A stretch of DNA of 64,000 nt, from NCBI GenBank assembly GCA_023213395.1, contig CM041465.1, positions 81,289,741 through 81,353,740 of the forward strand, given 5' to 3'. This document shows, piece after piece, positions 35,747 through 47,799 of the stretch (position 1 is the first letter of the stretch; every line of letters starts with the position of its first letter). The notes below the pieces were generated by a model that searched no databases, was not told where the DNA came from, and saw only the letters and a list, made by a program, of their open reading frames with translations. This stretch comes from Cycas panzhihuaensis. Its lineage: Eukaryota > Cycadophyta. Made by a program: the position numbers and the translations under genes.

Positions 35747-37620
35747 TCTCCAATTTCTTGATCGATTCTATATTTGATCCATGGCAAGGATTATGGTGCC
35801 TATCTCACAGTAGTAAATCGACCCTCAGATCAAGATCTGTCTGAGTCTACAACCTCCATCTTTCTCTCTTTGCTCATCATTCAATAGTTTGCATCACTAG
35901 TTTTCATATAGAATATACATTAAAATGTCTCTATTTTTTATCAATTCTTGATCAATTAGCTTAGTAAAAAGTGGCACCCCTTATCTCAGTGAAAGATTAA
36001 AGAGCTTTGATCATTTTTTATTGTAAATTCCACCCAGAATTTGCCTCTGTTAGTCACACGATGACTTGCATATAATAACGTATGTTTAAATCATTTTTTT
36101 ATACTTTTGATTTATATTATTTACTAAAGTTCATAAAAAATTCAATTACTCTTGATAAAGTTTTTATTTCATCATTTAAAAGGAGTTTACCTCGCTTGTA
36201 TTGAGCCCTTAGTCACTTCAGATCCATGTGACCTCGGTGTTTGGTTTCATTGAGGAGCGGATTTCAAATTACTCTTAATTAGTTTTTATATTCTTAGGTT
36301 TCAAAGAGTAACTATTTTGTATAAGTTGTTAGTTCTGTAACCCCCCCCCCCCCCCCCCTTTAAGACTAAGCTAATGCTTTTAGTAACATCCATACAATTG
36401 TGCTCTTCATTTAAAAGGGGCTTATTCATTTTGTTTTAAAAAAAAAAATCATTTTGTTTATACTTAAAGAGGGCTTCTTGCACTTTTTACTATAACTTTC
36501 TCCTAGAGTGTCAGATTTTAGTGAAACTAGTCTTGTTAGAACTGTGTTTTAGAGATCTTTAGGATGGTATCATCTCTTGACTAATTTTAGTTTAGTTTTA
36601 ATCAATGAAATTGACCACTTTTTTTAGTACTTATTCTACTAGACTTAAAGATGTTTGTTCATTATTTTTGCAATAATTTGATCATTTTAGCTCTAATTTC
36701 AAAACCATAAGAACCATTAGAAAGTTGTTTTAGAGATCCTCATATTAAAATTTATCTCTTATTATTTTGATATCATTTTATAGGACTTTTAATCTACTTA
36801 AGTTAAGGCTCCAGTTTAGCCCTAAACAGGGTCATTTAGTAATATTTTTTTAGAATTTGTTGATTTCAATTAATCCTATTTAAGTATAATCTACTTCTAA
36901 TTAGTTTCTTGGAGTTGACATTTTATATAGATTATAAACTATTTGCAGCCATTGATATCATTTTTTAGCTTTATAAGCATCAAGAAACCTAAGTGTATCA
37001 CTACATCAAATGGTACTATTTACCTTGATTTTATTTTATTCTTTGCATTATCAATTAAATATAAACTATTTTTTGGTACTTCTAACCACTTTAAGAATAG
37101 CTTCTTCTTAAATATTGCAAGTTTAATCTAGTTATTTTTGTTCTTGTAAAAGAACTTTTTAGCACTCAAATTCTAATATCATTATCTTGCAATATTAAGT
37201 GGCATATTAGTTAAGAAGTTACTTTATTTTTATCAAAAGATTTAGTCCCTTTTTAGCTTGAATTTTAGAAAAGCAAAGTTACAAGATTCATTTATATATT
37301 CTACAGGATTAATGATTCCATTGTTTAGTACATCACTTTAGAGAAGTTCATACATTCTCTTATTTCATTCCTATAAGAGTATCTCAATTTAAAAGTATTA
37401 GATTGCATACTAGCATTTGTTCCTTGGTTCATTAAAGGAATAAGAGTATCTTGATTCTTTTACTTATGCTCATTATGATCATATAAAAGTTTTACATTAT
37501 ATTTTCATTTGAGATATATATTTTATCTTGCTTAAAGATCTACTTTGCTACATTTCATTTTATTTCTTGAATAAAAGAAATCCTATAGAGATCAAACAAG
37601 ACCATATTCAATTAAAATTT
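35747..37620 (+). other. EL7 leader, middle part
   Basis: Untranslated, AT-rich. Contains C18 at 36341-36358. No protein motif. Confidence 0.6.
36341..36358. repeat. Poly-C run (18 C)
   Basis: Uninterrupted C18 in the EL7 leader. Confidence 0.95.
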
Positions 37621-38115
37621 ACTTTCACATTAAGAAAGATAATTCTCGAATTAATCACATCTTTTCTAGCCTTATAAGGGGAACGGTTAGGACCCTTGAA
37701 ATTACCACCATGCACATGCCAATTAGCCTACTCATATCATGTGAGGAAAGTCATTAACTATAAGGTGTATTAGGTGGTAAGCTGAGATAGAGAAATAATC
37801 TTTATTAGAGTTCTGAGACCAAGGCTAGACTTTGAGATGGTGAGTTCCTTAGTTAGTTAAACCTTCACTACTAGTTTTGTTGCTAGGCATAAGTCTGGCA
37901 CAAGTGGACTAATAATTTGGGGGGGTATATCAACCTTCACAGCAGTACTCATATCAAGGTATATCGAGCTTTGAACTCACATACTAGTATATTGGATCCC
38001 TATTTTATTACTTGTATGCAGGCACCACTAAATAGAATAGCAACTGAAGGTTTTCCTTGGAGACCCTTAGACTTAGAGCCTAGAAGCATTATTAGAGACT
38101 AGGTCACTTGGAAAA
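37621..38115 (+). other. Conserved pre-gag leader block in EL7
   Basis: Homologous to 27838-28320 (EL4) and 46003-46480 (EL9). Lies about 100 bp before the gag ATG at 38218. Possible packaging or translation signal, by position only. Confidence 0.75.
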
Positions 38116-38217
38116 CCTTAGGCAAAACTTTAGACATTACTTCTTGGGTTAATTTTTTAAAATCAAACCTTTGAAAACTTTACTTTACCTATATATTTTG
38201 TAAACTTTAGCTAAGAG

Positions 38218-39330
38218 ATGGTTTCAAACTTTAGAAACATGATAATACCCAAATTTGATGGTAATAATTTTCTAAACTAGAGTATAAGAATAAGGCCCAT
38301 CATCATTACTAATGATAAGTAGGCTGTAGTGAATTAGGTTAGAATTCCACTGATATTGAAGAGGAAGCTCATAAAGAAAATGTTAAAAGGATAATGAACC
38401 TCTTACCCTTATATTCTGTGCATTAGAAGATCATATTTTCCTATGGGATAGTGAGTCAACTAAGTTAAAAGAATCATGGGATAACCTCCAATTAATTTGT
38501 GAAGGAGCTACATCATCTAAGCTTTAAAACCTAAGGAAAAAATTTAAAAACTTATGAATGATGCTAATAGAATCTATAATGGAATTTATGACTAAGGTCC
38601 AAGACATAGTAAACCAGATGAGATCACTTAGAGATATATTGATAGAGTAAAGAATAGTGGAAAGAATATTGAGGTGTGTAGGTGTTGTATGAAGGTTTGA
38701 AATGGTAGCAAAAAGCATAGGGGTTTCTAAATATCTAAGCACACTAAAGATGGAACAACTAACTGCCATATTGATGTTACTTGAGGAGCAACAAAATGTA
38801 AATGAATCCCTTGAGTATACCTTTGTTACCAAGGTTAGAATTTAATCTCATTCTTAAGTGGGTATATTAAAATCCAGAGAATCACCTCCCAAGAGAAGGG
38901 ATAGAAATCTTAGAAGGGATTTGCGACAAGATCTACCTAAATATCAAGCTCCTCATCAAAGGAGATAAGGAGAAAACCAAAGAAATATGAATCCTCTTAG
39001 GTATCTAAATCACAACAGAAATAACATGAGGCACACTTATGTTGCCCCAATTACCAAGGAAATGTTTAAGCTACAAGATCAAATCAAGATTATTATGATA
39101 ATAGACAAAGGAAAAATTTAATTCCCCATTATAAGGAAAGTGAGAGATCATCCCACATGGAAAGAACTCATCCACGAAGTTGAAGTCTAAGCTATGGGGG
39201 AAGAGAGACCCTATAGTGCTCCTATTATCATTGTAGTGGTCACACAGAAGATAAATATTTTTAAAAATATGGACTACCCACCAAAGGTAGTACAAATACC
39301 ACAATAGAGATAAGAGATAATAATAGACTT
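38218..39330 (+). pseudogene. EL7 gag with degenerate zinc knuckle
   Basis: ATG at 38218: MVSNFRNMIIPKFDGNNFLN, then a TAG where Trp is expected. A UBN2-like part (KESWDNLQLICEGATSSKL near 38470; FMTKVQDIVNQMRSLRD near 38590) is clear. A basic, R/P-rich stretch follows (SPPKRRDRNLRRD near 38890). The nucleocapsid near 39220-39265 reads YYHCSGHTEDKYF, with Tyr where outer Cys residues are expected. Decayed by stops. Confidence 0.83.
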
Positions 39331-39369
39331 TTCCTATCAAATTTTAATACCAAAGAAGAAGAAGACGAT

Positions 39370-40640
39370 AGTTAGTATATTGACTCAGGTTACTTTGCCC
39401 ACATTACTCATAAGGAACATTTATTTCATACCTTAAACGAAAGTAAAATAGGTTCAATAATATTTGGAGATGATATATCCCATGAATCACTTGGTAGAGG
39501 AAACATAGATCTCATGACAGATATAGGAGAGTACAGACAACTTGATGATGTATGGTATATTCCTACCTTAAAGAAAAATCTATTATTAGTAGGGCAGATA
39601 ATGGGTCAGTATTATAAGGTCATCTTTGACAATGGTGAGTGTACAATCAAGGATAAGAGGAGAAATAAGGAAATTATTGCAAAAGGTAAAATGACAGGAT
39701 AGGTTGTTTAAACTTGTCCTTACTCCATCAGATACCTATACCTTAAGAACTATAGTCAAATTGGCTAGTGACTTACGGAATAGGAGATTTAGACACCTCA
39801 ACTATAGCTGTTTGGCCTTAATGAAAAGAATGGATATGGTTAATGGTTTGCTTAATATTAAAGTGGATAAAACCATATGTGAGGGATGCCTACTTAGTAA
39901 ACAACATAGGGAAATCTTTCTAGATTTCAGTTATCAAGTAACTGGTCTACTTTAATTAGTCTATACATATATTTGTGGCCCTATGGATGTCCCCTCATTA
40001 GTAAATGCATGCTATTTCATTACATTTATTGATGACTACACTAGGAAGATGTGGGTATTCTTCCTTAGGTTCAAATCATATGATTTTCAATACTTTGTTG
40101 ACTTCAAAACCTTTATGGTGCAATAAAGCGGGCATAAACTTCTCTCTCTAAGATTTGATAATGGGGAAGAATTTATCTCCAATGAATTTAAGGCATATTA
40201 TATACACCATAGGATTAGAAGATAATTCACCAATCCCTACACCCCACAATAAAATAGTGTATCCAAAAGGAAAAATCATACTATTGTAGAAATGGCAAGG
40301 TGTATATTGAATGATAAAACCTTGGGCCATGATTTTTGGGTGAAAGTAGTCCATACACCTATTTATCTCCTTAATAGGTGCTCCACCAAAGCCCTAAGGT
40401 GGAAGACACCTGAAGAAGCTTAGATAGGCTATAAGCTAAACATACATCACTTAAGAGTCATTAGGTGCCTAGCCTATACACATGTTCCTAACTAAAGGAG
40501 ATCTAAGTTAGATGACCATAGTATCAAGTGCATATTTCTTAGTTATAGTGAAACTTTTAAATCATACAAAGTTTATGGTCCTAAGTCAAAGAGGGTCATG
40601 TTGAGTAGAGATGTTAAATTCAGGAAGATGCTTGTTATCA
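39370..40640 (+). pseudogene. EL7 pol: protease and integrase
   Basis: Protease: YIDSGYFAHIT near 39378 keeps DSG; an open segment (39514-39702) then holds DDVWYIPTLKKNLLLVGQI, a typical copia protease end. GAG-pre-integrase (39704-39955): FRHLNYSCLALMKRM and CEGCLLSKQHR. In the integrase the HTD motif is YTY (first Asp lost, about 39965), the second Asp is kept (FDNGEEF, about 40155) and the Glu is Lys (NSVSKRKNHT, 40265-40267). FIDDYTRKMWVFFLRFKS and LDDHSIKCIFLSY are intact family marks. Confidence 0.9.
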
Positions 40641-40929
40641 TGATAATCAAGAAAAGAGGAAAGAAGTAATAATCAATTTTGACAAGTCCACCAAGTTAAA
40701 ATATATGCTTCCTATGTTTGACTCTAGATGAGTCATCAATGAACCAAGTAGGGAGGGAACCTCTTCACAACCTCCACCATAAAGTCTTCTAAAATGGGTT
40801 CAAAGGAATCATGATGTAGGCAACATTTTTGGTAGCAATCAAAGATCCACTCGCTCACATAGGGTAAACTTTGCCCTCTTGAGCAAAGTTTTAGAGTCCC
40901 ATAAGCCTAAAAGTTTTATTGAGGCTAAT

Positions 40930-42410
40930 ATACATGCTTCTTAGAGAAAGGCAATGGAAGATGAATATTACTCCATTGTTAAAAATGACACTTGGGAATT
41001 GGTTAAATTACCTATAAACAAAAGAGCAATTGATATTAAGTGGATCTTTAAAACCAAGTTTTACTTTGATGGATCAATTGATAAATACAAAGCTAGATTA
41101 GTCTCCAAAGGTTATGCCCAAAGAGAAGTCATTAATTATAATAAAATATTTTTCTTATATTACTCAAATGGAAATAGTTCATATGATGATGAGTTTAGCA
41201 GCTCAAATAGGATAGAAAGTTTATCAAATGGATGTCAAAAGTGCTTTTCTCAAAGGTTATATTAAAGAGGATATCTATGTCTATCAACCCTTCAATTTTA
41301 AAGTCAGGGGGGAAGAAAACAAAGTGTACAAACTCAAAAATGTACTTTATGATTTGAAGCAAGCCCCTAAGGCTTGGTATTCCTAAATTGATAAATACTT
41401 TAGAGATCAAGGATTTGAAAGATCTCAAGAAGACCTAAATCTCTACATCAAAATCAAGATAGATTCTATCCTAATTATGGAACTCTATGTAGATGATCTT
41501 ATCTGCACTGGAAATGATTCCCATCCTTTGTAAAACTTTAAGAAATCCATGTGTAAGGAGTTTAAAATGACATTGGGATTAATGCATTACTTCCTAGGCT
41601 TGGAGGTATGGCAAGATAAGAATAGCATCTTCATCTCCCAATAGAAATATACCCTAGATCTATAATATAAGTTTAAGATAACTAACTACAAATCATTGGC
41701 AACTCCAATAGAAATAAGAATTAAGCTTTCTAAATTAGATGACTCTACACCGATTGATCCTACACTCTATAGATAACTAATTGGTAGTTTGATCTACTTG
41801 ACATCCACTCAACCAGTCATAATACATTCAGTTAGTGTTGCATCCAGATTCATGTAAGACCCAAAGACTACTCATTGGCAAGCAGCCAAAAGAATTATTC
41901 GTTATCTTAAAGACACTTTAGAATATGGATTATATTTTAAAGCTTCATCAAATTTCTAGTTAATAGGCTATAGAGATTTAGGTTGGGCAAGTGACATTGA
42001 TGATAAAAAATTAACTTCAGATTACATTTTCAATATGGGTTTGGCAACTATAATGTGGAGCACTAAGAAACAAAATATAATCTCTCTATCTACAACTGAA
42101 GCAAAATATAAAGTAGTAGTCACTAGCATATATGAAATAGTATGGTTCAGAAGATTATTTCAAAACTTTAAGCTAAAATAGAAAGGCCCTACAAGAATTT
42201 GGTGTGACAATCAGAGTATAATACAGATGCCAAAGAACCTAGTTTTCCATGGTAGAACCAAATATATTAAGATGTGGCATCACTTTATTTGAGAACTAGT
42301 ATAAGAAGGAGAAATTAAATTAACATATTATAGTATTAAAGACTAAGCAGTAGGGATCTTCACGAAAGCATTAGGTAAAATTAAATTTTAAAAATTTAGA
42401 GACAAGTTAG
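40930..42410 (+). pseudogene. EL7 pol: reverse transcriptase and RNase H
   Basis: Starts near 40950 with MEDEYYSIVKNDTWELVKLP and IKWIFKTKFYFDGSIDKYKARLV. A frameshift near 41150 moves the frame, after which YQMDVKSAFLKGYIKEDIYVYQP is readable (41220). The active site ELYVDDLICTGN at 41485 is intact; LMHYFLGLEVWQDK follows. RNase H: LIGSLIYLTSTQP (41780), GWASDIDDKKLTSDY (41980), SLSTTEAKYKVV (42085), FHGRTKYIKMWHHFI (42250), IFTKALGKIKF (42360). Confidence 0.9.
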
Positions 42411-42430
42411 GATTCTTTACATTAGTCATT

Positions 42431-42441
42431 ATAGGGGAGAA
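42431..42441 (+). other. EL7 polypurine tract
   Basis: ATAGGGGAGAA abutting the 3' LTR; identical tract in EL9. Confidence 0.8.
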
Positions 42442-42799
42442 TGTTGTGATAATTCCTAATTAGCTAATACATATGTGTACCTTAGGCCTTTCAATGCCAC
42501 CTTGGGCCTCCATAGCACACCTCAGGCCACCTAGCGTCATCAAGTAGCTTCCAGTAGTTGACAAAGAGCCACCACAGGTAAGTTATTCAATTATTTATTT
42601 AATATTCTAATATTTTTTGAATTCTAAACATTGGTAAGGTTGAGGTACTTATTGCCTCCCCAAATTTATCTATATATAGGTGGGGAATACCTCCTTGGTA
42701 TGTTTTAACACTGCTAGTTTTATTTTTAAAAATTGTTTTACACTTCAAAATGATATATATTTACCTGTAATCCTCTCACTATATACCTCAAAGCCAACA
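42442..42799 (+). repeat. EL7 3' LTR (358 bp)
   Basis: TGTTGTGATAATT start, GCCAACA end, followed by tatat. Confidence 0.93.
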
Positions 42800-42804
42800 T
42801 ATAT

Positions 42805-42880
42805 ATCTATATCTATCTATCTATCTATTTATACACACACATACACATTTATATGCGTGTGTGGGTGTCTATGTGTGTAC
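42805..42880. repeat. Compound microsatellite (TATC/CA/GT)
   Basis: Short array between the two host-unit copies. EL7 inserted at its left edge (target tatat). Confidence 0.85.
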
Positions 42881-43165
42881 TTAAAGAACCTACTCCTTTT
42901 CTTAATGAAGAGGATGTTCTTCATCTAAAAGTGGAGATACCCTACCTCTTAAGGTATCTAATCTCATATGCATCTTCCCTATCTTAGATACTTTCAAGGA
43001 AGGGAATCTAATGAATATTAGAGAAACTCATATAATATATTAAAATATTATATACATTAAAAAATATATATATATACATATATATTAAAATATATATATA
43101 AATCTTGTATATATTAAAATATTATATACAAACTTAAAATATTATATACAATGAATAATTATACT
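42881..43165. repeat. Duplicated host unit, copy 2, left part
   Basis: Homologous to 15103-15321, with extra AT-rich expansion at 43040-43140. Confidence 0.85.
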
Positions 43166-43489
43166 TATTGGATTAATATCTATTATGATATATTTTTATG
43201 TGAAGGCATCTTGGGAAGTAGCAGGCCACCACCAATTGACTTTGAGCTACCTTAAGCTTCCCTTGAGCTAACAAGGTAAGGTATGCTTATTAATTTATTA
43301 TTTTTTAAAATATTTTAACTAACATTTAGGTTGAGGTAGCTTCCTACCTCCCTAAAATCTATATATATCATGGGTGTACCACCCTAGTGTTTTTTAACAC
43401 CACTTTCAAAAAAATAGAAATTAGTTGTAATGCTTCAAAGATGGATTGATATGTGTTTGCTTTAATCTACTCTATCCTCTAGAATCTTA
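43166..43489 (+). repeat. EL9 5' LTR (324 bp)
   Basis: Aligned end to end with 49310-49633; the terminal TG has decayed to TA. Confidence 0.94.
43359..43400 (+). promoter_or_regulatory. EL9 LTR TATA-like box and downstream hairpin
   Basis: CTATATATAT at 43359-43368, then GTGTT-tttt-AACAC at 43387-43400. Confidence 0.55.
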
Positions 43490-43492
43490 ATT

Positions 43493-43504
43493 TGGTATCA
43501 AAGT
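43493..43504 (+). other. EL9 primer binding site (tRNA-iMet)
   Basis: TGGTATCAAAGT; matches the consensus except for G-to-A and C-to-T changes. Three bases from the LTR. Confidence 0.87.
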
Positions 43505-46002
43505 GCCTACATTGACCTCCTCGTAAGATTCATGACTATTGTTTCATGTCGCTTGGTATGTATATGATATTATATTATAGATTATTAAAGCTTAACTTTA
43601 TAAAACTATTGTTTATATTGTTGAATTTTTAAAGGCATCTCTATTTATTATATAATGTCATGGTTCTCTCTTGATCACATATATTCATCACATTCCCACC
43701 TCTTATTGATTGATCATAATTATGCCATATGACTTACTCATTCTAATCGTGATTGAGTTCTCCAACTCATAGTGAAGACCATTCATTTTTTAGTCCCACT
43801 ATCTGTGAGATATTTTGCTCTAAGCATCAACCTCTTCATGGGCCTATAAGAATCCTACAGTCCAGTTTAGAAGAAAATCCCTATGAGCTCATTGTTTTCT
43901 TAGTTTGGCACCTGAAACACTATTGGCCCTCCTTTACTAGCAGTTTAGATCAAACCTTGACTAGTTATGACTCATACTGAAGCCGTATGGCCTCCAATAA
44001 CTCTACGCACCTACACAACCCCCATATTATGTAAAATGATCTAAAAAGTTATTGTAATTACTTTTGTTGGCATAAAATTCTTAGTCTTTGTGCATTCTCT
44101 CTTATTAATTCATGATTGAGCATCTTTATTCAACTTCTCTTAAACCATCGATAGCCAGTTACAAGTCAAACTTGGTCAGGTCTTTATTTTCTTTAGGAGA
44201 TTATAGAATTTGAGAGGTCTTGAGTAAGACTAGTTATATACTACTTCAAAGCATGGTTCTCTATAAGGTGCTATCATTTAAGTAAAGCCACCTCAACTTA
44301 CACTTTTGACTTCCCAGCCTGTAAAGTAAATCTGTGAGAATGCCTTTACATGGCCTACGTTTTGGTGTCCCACACACCTTTATTTTTTTCATCCATTGCT
44401 GCCCCTCGCCACTCTAATGTGCCTCCTATTCATCCATTTATCATTGACTCTATGAGTCTACTACTCATACAACATCCTTCCATAAGGGAAAATATCAAAA
44501 GTGAAGTAGAAATGCAACTAAATCAATCATCTGATCCACTTGGTTAACATCTTTTCTGTGTTTATTTAATACTTTTTAAAAAAAGAAAAAATACATTTTC
44601 TTACCATTTGATCTCATTATGCTCCTCTCCATGTTTTAATTGATTGAATTTGATCAATTTTCATCAATTCAATTAGACTTTTCATCCTTTGCAGGTCGCT
44701 CGTTAAAGGGCATTTAATTTTTGTGATTTTGTATTTTTCTTTCAAAATTTCTATAAAAATTAAATTAAATTTGATAGTGTTTTGAAATATAGGTAGTTAA
44801 TTTTGTGTTAGCCCCCTTTGTCATTTAGCCCACAGTCTCATTTTAGTCAATTTGCCCATATTTTTTAGCTTTAAGGGGTAGATTCTAAATTTAAATTAAC
44901 CACCTTTTATAAATTTTGGTTTAAAAGAAAAGAATTAACTATATTGTATAAGGCCTAAAGTCTATTAGCCCCCCTTTAAAGCCTAGAAAATAGTCTTTTC
45001 AACCCCCACATGACCAAGTCCTAGTTTGCCAAAGGGGCTTAACCCCCCTCCTTTCATATTTTTTGCCATAAACAAGTCACTATACAATTTTCTTTATAAC
45101 TTTTGATCCAAGAGTTTATTTTTCGAACGATTAGTTTCGTCAAAAAGATAATTCAATTTTCTATGTATTAAAGTAGTTTTTACTAAGATATAACATTGTT
45201 TTATATGGTTTCAAGGCTAGTAAATCCAAGGTTACTATTTGATCTTAGTATGATATTTTTCTTAATATTTCGAGTAATTTTTCATTCCAAATTAGTATTT
45301 TTACTTGATATTGAGCTACTAAGTTGTTCTTAATAGGTTTTTATCTATCTCACAATTATTTTTTGCAGCTATTTAGCCCTAATTTGGCCTCTTTAAGAGA
45401 AGGATCCTATTTGAGAATAAAAGTGTCAAACTAGTATACTCCAACACCTTATAACCCTATTCTGAAGTTGTCCCTTTATATTTTAACTTATGAATTTAAA
45501 TCTAAAGCTCTCTTAAGGTATATTTTTGTTTATTCAAAGCCATTTGTCTCTTTCAAGGATTCATTCAAAGGAGCATATTATAAGCATACCTTGTATTTTT
45601 CCTTAGATTAAAAGGAACTCATATAGAAAGACATTTTTTATTTACTATTCTTAATACTTTTCATTTATTTAAATAGTGAAATGAATTATAGAATTCATTT
45701 TGATTCCTTTTGAGCTCCTTATTGATCAAATCAAAGTTTTTTTTTTTAAAGAAAAAAAGGTGCATTAGTTTATTTTATGATATCAAGGTGCACTTAGAAT
45801 CACTAAAAACTTGTTTACTTTATTCAAAAGGAGAACATTTATCTTGCTTAAAAGGAGATTTATTGCATATTATAGTTTCATTTATTATTTTTAATTTAAA
45901 AGGATAAGTCTTTTTTTCATTAATTCCTTTTTAGTTATTGATTTGAAAGGAATCATATCTTGATTAAGTAAGACCACATTAACATTTATATATCTCACAT
46001 TA
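43505..46002 (+). other. EL9 leader, first part (2.5 kb)
   Basis: Untranslated. Resembles the EL7 leader in parts. No protein assigned; two open frames of 65-75 codons (43753-43980, 44350-44547) are not recognised and show no conserved start context. Confidence 0.6.
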
Positions 46003-46480
46003 AAAAGATAATTACCTGAAATAACCTCTTTTATTTCTAGCCTTAAAAGGGGAATAGTTAGGACCCCTGAAGTTACCACCATGCACATGCCCTTAGCATA
46101 CTCATATTCGATAAGATATACCATTAGCTATCTAGTGTATTAGGTGGCAGACTCAAGTGAGAAACTTTTTTTATTATGGAGTTTAGAGACCAAGGCTAGA
46201 CTTTGAGAGGTTGAGTGCCTTGGTTAGTAAAGCCATCCTCATTAGATCTATCACTAGGTATAAGACTAGTTCAGGTGGACAAGTAAGTTGAGGGGATCTA
46301 GCACCTTCTTTGTAGCCCATGTAGTGAGGTATATTTAGCCAAGAGCTCATGTACTAGTATATTAGATCCCTGATTTACCACTTATAAGTAGGCACCACTA
46401 GAAAAGATAACCACTAAAGGCTTCCCTTAGAGACCCATAAACTTAGAGCCTAGAAACCTCTTTAGGGACTAGGACACTTA
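46003..46480 (+). other. Conserved pre-gag leader block in EL9
   Basis: Third copy of the block shared with EL4 and EL7; about 110 bp before the gag ATG at 46588. Confidence 0.75.
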
Positions 46481-46587
46481 TCAAACTTTATTTAGGATAA
46501 TTATAACCTTGGAGGACATTTTATCAAACTTTATTTTAGACAACTATAACTTTGAAGGATATTTATTAAAAGTTTATTTGAGATATA

Positions 46588-46806
46588 ATGGCAACTAGTT
46601 TTGGCAATATGATTATTCTAAAATTTGATGGATCTAACTTTTTGAATTGGAGTAGGAGAATGAGACCCATCCTCATTACTGATGACATGCATGATATTGT
46701 GAGGACATGATAGATAGGAGGACATGATAGATAGGACTAGGATAAAATATAATTGATTTAGAGAAACTAGCATTCAAGGGAAATGTAAAGAAGGATAATG
46801 AGGTCC
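46588..46806 (+). pseudogene. EL9 gag, N-terminal fragment only
   Basis: ATG at 46588: MATSFGNMIILKFDGSNFLNWSRRMRPILITDD, with Trp retained where EL7 has a stop. Tandem TGA/TAG stops follow near 46708. The sequence jumps near 46806 from the gag position ggataatga to the integrase position acattaatctatat, so the rest of gag and the protease are deleted. Confidence 0.85.
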
Positions 46807-47520
46807 TTACATTAATCTATATAGATCTTTGTGGCCTTATGGATGTTCCTTCACTAGCAAGTGCTAAATATTTCCTCATATTCATTGATGATTATACCAA
46901 GAAAACTTGGGTCTACTTCTTGAAGTTCAAGTCAGATACATTCAAATACTTTGTCAACTTCAAAACCTTTGTGGAGAGGTAAAGCAGACATAAAATACTC
47001 TCCTTAAGATCAAATAATGGGGGAGAGTTTATTTCAAATGAGTTTAAGACCTATTATATTCATCATGGCATCGAGAGACAACTTACAAACCCTTATACCC
47101 CTTAACAAAATGGGGTGGCTAAAAGAAAGAATCACACCATAGTTGAAATGGCTAGGTGAATATTGAAAGATAAAGGATTAGGACATGAATTCTAGGCAGA
47201 GTCTATTCACATTGTTGTTTATTTTAATAGGTATATTACCAAGGCCCTTATGTGGATGACACCTAAAGAAGTATGGATTGAATATAAACCTAGTATCCAC
47301 CATTTAAGAGTTTTTGGTTGCCTAGCTTATGTCCATATCTATAGACAAAAGAGGACTAAGCTAGATGATAAAAGCATCAAATATATATTTATTGGCTATA
47401 ATGATATTTCCAAATCCTATAAAATTTATGATCCTAAAGCACGAAAAGTCATTGTAAGCAGGGACATTATATTCCAAGAAAATGATTATTATCCTATTGA
47501 TTATGATTAAGATAAAGGAA
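46807..47520 (+). pseudogene. EL9 pol: integrase (N-terminally truncated)
   Basis: Starts LTLIYIDLCGLMDVPS, first Asp kept. Then FIDDYTKKTWVYFLKFKS (46885), LRSNNGGEFISNEFKTYY (47005; second Asp is Asn), NGVAKRKNHTIVEMAR (47109; Glu is Lys, 47121-47123). The open C-terminal segment 47250-47510 reads PSIHHLRVFGCLAYVHIYR, then YIFIGYN and SRDIIFQEND. The zinc-binding GAG-pre-integrase is gone with the deletion. Confidence 0.9.
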
Positions 47521-47799
47521 AAGGTATTATGATAAATCTTGATTCAACTACTAGGTCTATATATGTGCCACCTAGATAGGACTCAACATAAAGTATTGGT
47601 GTACTAAATGGGGAGGGTACGTCCTCTCAACCTCCAAGACAAAAATTTCCTAGATGGGTTCAAAGGAACTATAACATGGGTAATATTTTAGACAATGATT
47701 ATAATAGAAGATTCACTCATTCCTATAGGGTGGATTTTGCCTTTATGAGTCAAGTCATGGAGAATCATGAGCTTCATACCTTTGATGAGGCTAATACAC

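Noticed and set aside
39071-39340. 89-codon minus-strand open frame
   Set aside because: Antisense to the EL7 gag/nucleocapsid trace.
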